From NCBI GenBank assembly GCA_016490735.1, contig JAEMWC010001348.1, forward strand, positions 112,501 through 176,500: a DNA stretch of 64,000 bases, read 5' to 3'. Under the pieces are notes generated by a model, which was not told the DNA's origin, ran no database searches, and was given only the letters and a program-made list of their open reading frames with translations. Both the position numbers and the translations under genes were made by a program. The stretch comes from Pachyseris speciosa. Taxonomy: Eukaryota > Cnidaria > Anthozoa > Scleractinia > Pachyseridae. Below, one piece after another: positions 61,199 to 64,000 of the stretch; position 1 is the stretch's first letter, and every line of letters begins with the position of its first letter.

Positions 61199-62988
61199 GG
61201 GACCGTTCATTTTTTATGAGAGAGGGGGGCTGGTGGGATTTGGGGGGGGGGGCCACTCGAAAAAAATTGGCTTAAAAGGGGGGGCCAGCCAAAAAAAAAT
61301 GAAGGAAAGGGGGGGGGGGGTCGGACGAAAAAATTAGATTAAAAATAGGATAAGAGATGTTTACAAATGGAAGAAAAATTGTGCTCTTTTATTTATAACA
61401 AATATGCAGGGTAACAAGAAAACTTCTCAACAACTTTTATATTTTATAAGGACAGTGAACATACCATAATAACAGTCTTGAATAGCAACAACTTTCTTTT
61501 CATTCATAAAGATGTTGTTGTCAAGCTCAAATAATTTAAACCAATAATTTGAGTCCTGAATTGGAACTGACCTCGTTACCAGAGCTTTTGTCTGAGAAAT
61601 TTAATGGGAGGGGCATGAAACTACTACGAGGTGTCCCCTTCCTCCTTTTCGACGTTCTCTTTGATCTCGTCGTCGCTGTGTTCCTCTTCTTTTTCCTCCT
61701 GTTCTTCTTCGTTGTCTTCCTCTTCTTCCTCTTCTTCGTCGTTTTCTTCTTCTCTTTGTTCGTGTCTCCGACGTTTGAGCTATAATCTTCAGGATGCAGG
61801 AAGCAATACATCCTGTTTCTTACTTCTGGCTTAAGGTTGGTAATAAACCTGCTTTGTGCCGCGTTGCTGAAGTAGCTTGATTGCAGTAGGTGAGCGATGA
61901 ATGCTGCATCCCGTGTTTAGCAACAATGCAGCTACATCTTCATCGTTTATGCACGCTTCCGGAATTGTCATGGAGGGAGGATAAAGAAGACAATTGGGAA
62001 GCTCTTTTTCAAGGGGATTTGCAACGCAGATATGATACACGCGTAGGGCGTTGTTTTCAAACCGTTTGCGTTTTCTGCCTTTTGATTTCCTACGGTTTTG
62101 TTTTAATTTTCTTTTTTTTTGACACATAATGTCCTGTTAAGCCCTTGAAGACCTGGTCAAAGGTCTCCTTCTTTTTTTCGAGATTTTCTAATTCCCCTGA
62201 AACCTTGAGCTGCTTTGCCTCAATCCTAGCGATGTGCTGCACATTGAAGTCATGGTGGAATTTCTTGTCAGGCTTCAGGGTAATGCCATTCGCCTTGAAG
62301 AGCGTGGAGTCATGATCACTCAGAATTTTTAACTGCCCTTTCAGTTACTCAACAGCCTCTCTGAACAAATACTTACAACATCATTGGCTATTAAAACAGC
62401 ATCAGAAGAGCAGCAAGAATGACAAAGTGAAGAACAATTATAGGACACTTCCTGCAGATGAATACTCTCAGAACAGGTCAAGCCGAAGTGAGAGGCAGCA
62501 ATGAAATCAGGTCAAGTAGACAGCAGTGGTGAAAGCAGTGAGGGAGAAGAAAACTGATGATGATTACAAGAGTGATGCCCCTGACTCTGAAGACGATTAA
62601 ATGATGTCGTTCTTGCTTTTATCGCCTCAGACGAGGAATATGTAGACGAGCGGCCAGCTACAACACGCTCAGGACGAGCAGTAACAAGAAGAGCTGAAAT
62701 TGACTTTTCATTCTTTTAAGTGAGGATTTGTTAAAAACAGCTTTCTAGCTTTCAGCTTTCTTTCACTAAATTACGTGAACTGTAACAAAACGAAATTGTA
62801 ATGCAGTAACTTTTTTAATACCTTATGTATTTTTTTATCATGGGGGGGGGGGGGCCTTCCAAAAAATTACTCTGATGAGGGGGGGGCCATGCGAAAAAAA
62901 TCGGAAATTGGGGGGGGTCATACAATTTTCAAATTACACTCCTCCAAATCCCACCAGCCCCCCTACCCCATAAAAAATGAACGGTCCC
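61199..62988 (-). mobile_element. 1.8-kb TIR transposon with TAA target duplication inside a minisatellite
   Basis: Begins GGGACCGTTCATTTTTTATG and ends ATAAAAAATGAACGGTCCC. TAA flanks both ends (61196-61198, 62989-62991), and removing it restores the minisatellite unit AATCCTAAAGTGTGACC. Poly-G runs lie near both ends. Internal frames are broken but protein-like. On the minus strand: a piece with SDHDSTLFKANGITLKPDKK and FNVQHIARIEAKQLKVSGEL (about 62127-62340), and CVANPLEKELPNCLLYPPSM to about 61831. On the plus strand: PATTRSGRAVTRRAEIDFSF, ending near 62718. A 3-base TAA duplication fits PIF/Harbinger or related families; no transposase core was recognised. Confidence 0.7.
61831..62340 (-). 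pseudogene. Broken transposon-internal ORF (unknown function)
   Basis: Two overlapping minus-strand frames continue one another: DHDSTLFKANGITLKPDKKF, HIARIEAKQLKVSGELENLE, KKKETFDQVFKGLTGHYVSK, then, after a shift, CVANPLEKELPNCLLYPPSM, INDEDVAALLLNTGCSIHRS and AIKLLQQRGTKQVYYQP. The first part looks coiled-coil and Lys-rich. It lies wholly inside the TIR transposon and is presumably its cargo or accessory protein. No known domain recognised. Confidence 0.4.
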
Positions 62989-62992
62989 TAAA

Positions 62993-63510
62993 GTGTGACC
63001 ATTCAAATGAAAGCTTACTGAGCAGTACTTTCCTGTGGTGCTGTTTATCATGCCGTACAAGGTGGTTCTCACTAGCTTGTGGATGAAATCCTAAGGTGTG
63101 ACCATTCAAATGAAAGCTACTGAGCAGTACTTTCCTGTGGTGCTGTTTATCATGCCGTACAAGGTGGTTCTAACTAGCTTGTGGATGAAATGCTAAAGTG
63201 TGACCATTCAAATGAAAGCTACTGAGCAGTACTTTCCTGTGGTGCTGTTTATCATGCCGTACAAGGTGGTTCTCACTAGCTTGTGGATGAAATGCTAAAG
63301 TGTGACCATTCAAATGAAAGCTACTGAGCAGCACTTTCCTGTGGTGCTGTTTATCATGCCGTACAAGGTGGTTCTCACTAGCTTGTGGATGAAATCCTAA
63401 AGTGTGACCATTCAAATGAAAGCTACTGAGCAATACTTTCCTATGGTGTTGTTTATTACGCTGTACAGGATGGTCGGCTAACTTTTGAGCCTGTTGCACG
63501 AAATCCTAAA
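62993..63510. repeat. 102-bp minisatellite, five units
   Basis: Units begin at 62993, 63096, 63198, 63300 and 63402 with GTGTGACCATTCAAATGAAA and are almost identical; the last is more diverged. Because 102 is divisible by three, long open frames arise on both strands, including a 109-residue minus frame of 34-residue repeats. This alone does not show coding. Confidence 0.9.
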
Positions 63511-64000
63511 GTGTAATAACAATTGAGGCTAAAACAATTAAACCGTCAGTTTACTTTGATGCCATTTTATCAGTTTACTACTTTCTTCAAAAGGAAATTT
63601 CCGGGGAATTGTAGAAAAAAACCTCTACAGCTAACAAATCACGCATGCAGCATCTCGAGCTATGGATGTAACCTCAGACGTGCCTGTTACAAGGCCAGTT
63701 TTTATGAAGTGTGATTGAGTTCCGAAAGACCTTAGGATTTTAGCCACTTTAGCTAATGTATCCGTCTGAACAAGCGAGCACGCCGGGTACAATGGTTGAG
63801 ATCAGAGATGTGTTTGCCGAGGTTTTGATTTTCTTTACCGTTGCTAGGCTTTCTGTCTTGTCATTGTAAAACTATTAAAACGGATCAGAGTCAACTTCAA
63901 GAAAACTACTAGCTTAAAAAAATAACACGAATCAACGGTTTTTTATTCACCGTTCCTTGTGACACCAGCTTTTATTGTTGTTATATTTCGGGCTTCGCTG
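63511..64000. other. Window end, no feature seen
   Basis: No coding exon, RNA gene or terminal repeat recognised. Confidence 0.4.

Noticed and set aside
61536..61811. Lys/Arg-rich 91-residue minus frame
   Set aside because: Low-complexity CTT/CTC tract inside a transposon; the plus-strand frames there are Phe- or Ser-rich for the same reason.
63170..63499. 109-residue minus-strand protein of 34-residue repeats
   Set aside because: The minisatellite period is a multiple of three, so open frames are expected on both strands; no start context or conserved flanking sequence.
62993..63510. CRISPR-like regular repeats
   Set aside because: Units are contiguous 102-bp tandem copies without spacers, in a eukaryotic genome.

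Overview
The window looks like genomic DNA from an anthozoan cnidarian, probably a stony coral. The reasons are intron-rich metazoan genes with GT-AG junctions, AT-rich DNA crowded with short inverted-repeat transposons, several tRNA-derived SINE families, non-LTR and Penelope-like retroelement debris, and an intronless rhodopsin-type GPCR. No bacterial operons, rRNA operons or CRISPR arrays are visible. The species is an inference.

Four protein-coding loci can be supported. (1) 158-6743, plus strand: the 3' part of a sperm-tail PG-rich repeat gene (STPG1/MAPO2-like); its 5' exons lie before the window. (2) 13339-18658, minus strand: Elongin C in three coding exons, with a probable 5' UTR exon ending at 21183. 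Its last exon carries one extra base that breaks the frame of this very conserved protein. (3) 25459-32761, minus strand: ribonuclease H1, complete in seven exons, with the hybrid-binding domain and all catalytic residues. (4) 45026-45967, minus strand: a complete single-exon class A GPCR. Three further exon-like open segments (39492-39644, 56420-56553, 59658-59800, all plus) could belong to unrecognised genes.

Most of the rest is mobile DNA. Introns and intergenic stretches hold about thirty TIR or foldback elements, including an inverted pair of roughly 1 kb TTAA-flanked elements (3461-4470 and 25635-26658), a decayed Harbinger-like element nested inside another MITE (54331-55391), and a 1.8 kb element flanked by TAA inside a minisatellite (61199-62988). 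Retroelements include a LINE with an internal deletion (51100-53579), LINE 3' ends at 18893 and 11530, and SINEs near 1230, 6450, 14130-14572, 17530, 22000 and 30345.

The most interesting locus is 44161-44942: a Penelope-like element fragment that keeps a GIY-YIG endonuclease region, a 58-nt hammerhead ribozyme fold at its 3' end, and an inverted 5' segment sharing a 16-bp overlap with the main body, the geometry expected from twin priming. It lies between a 150-bp TA repeat and the GPCR gene.

The genes do not form a pathway. They are ordinary eukaryotic single-gene loci separated by repeats. All calls come from reading the sequence and translated motifs; no database search was possible.
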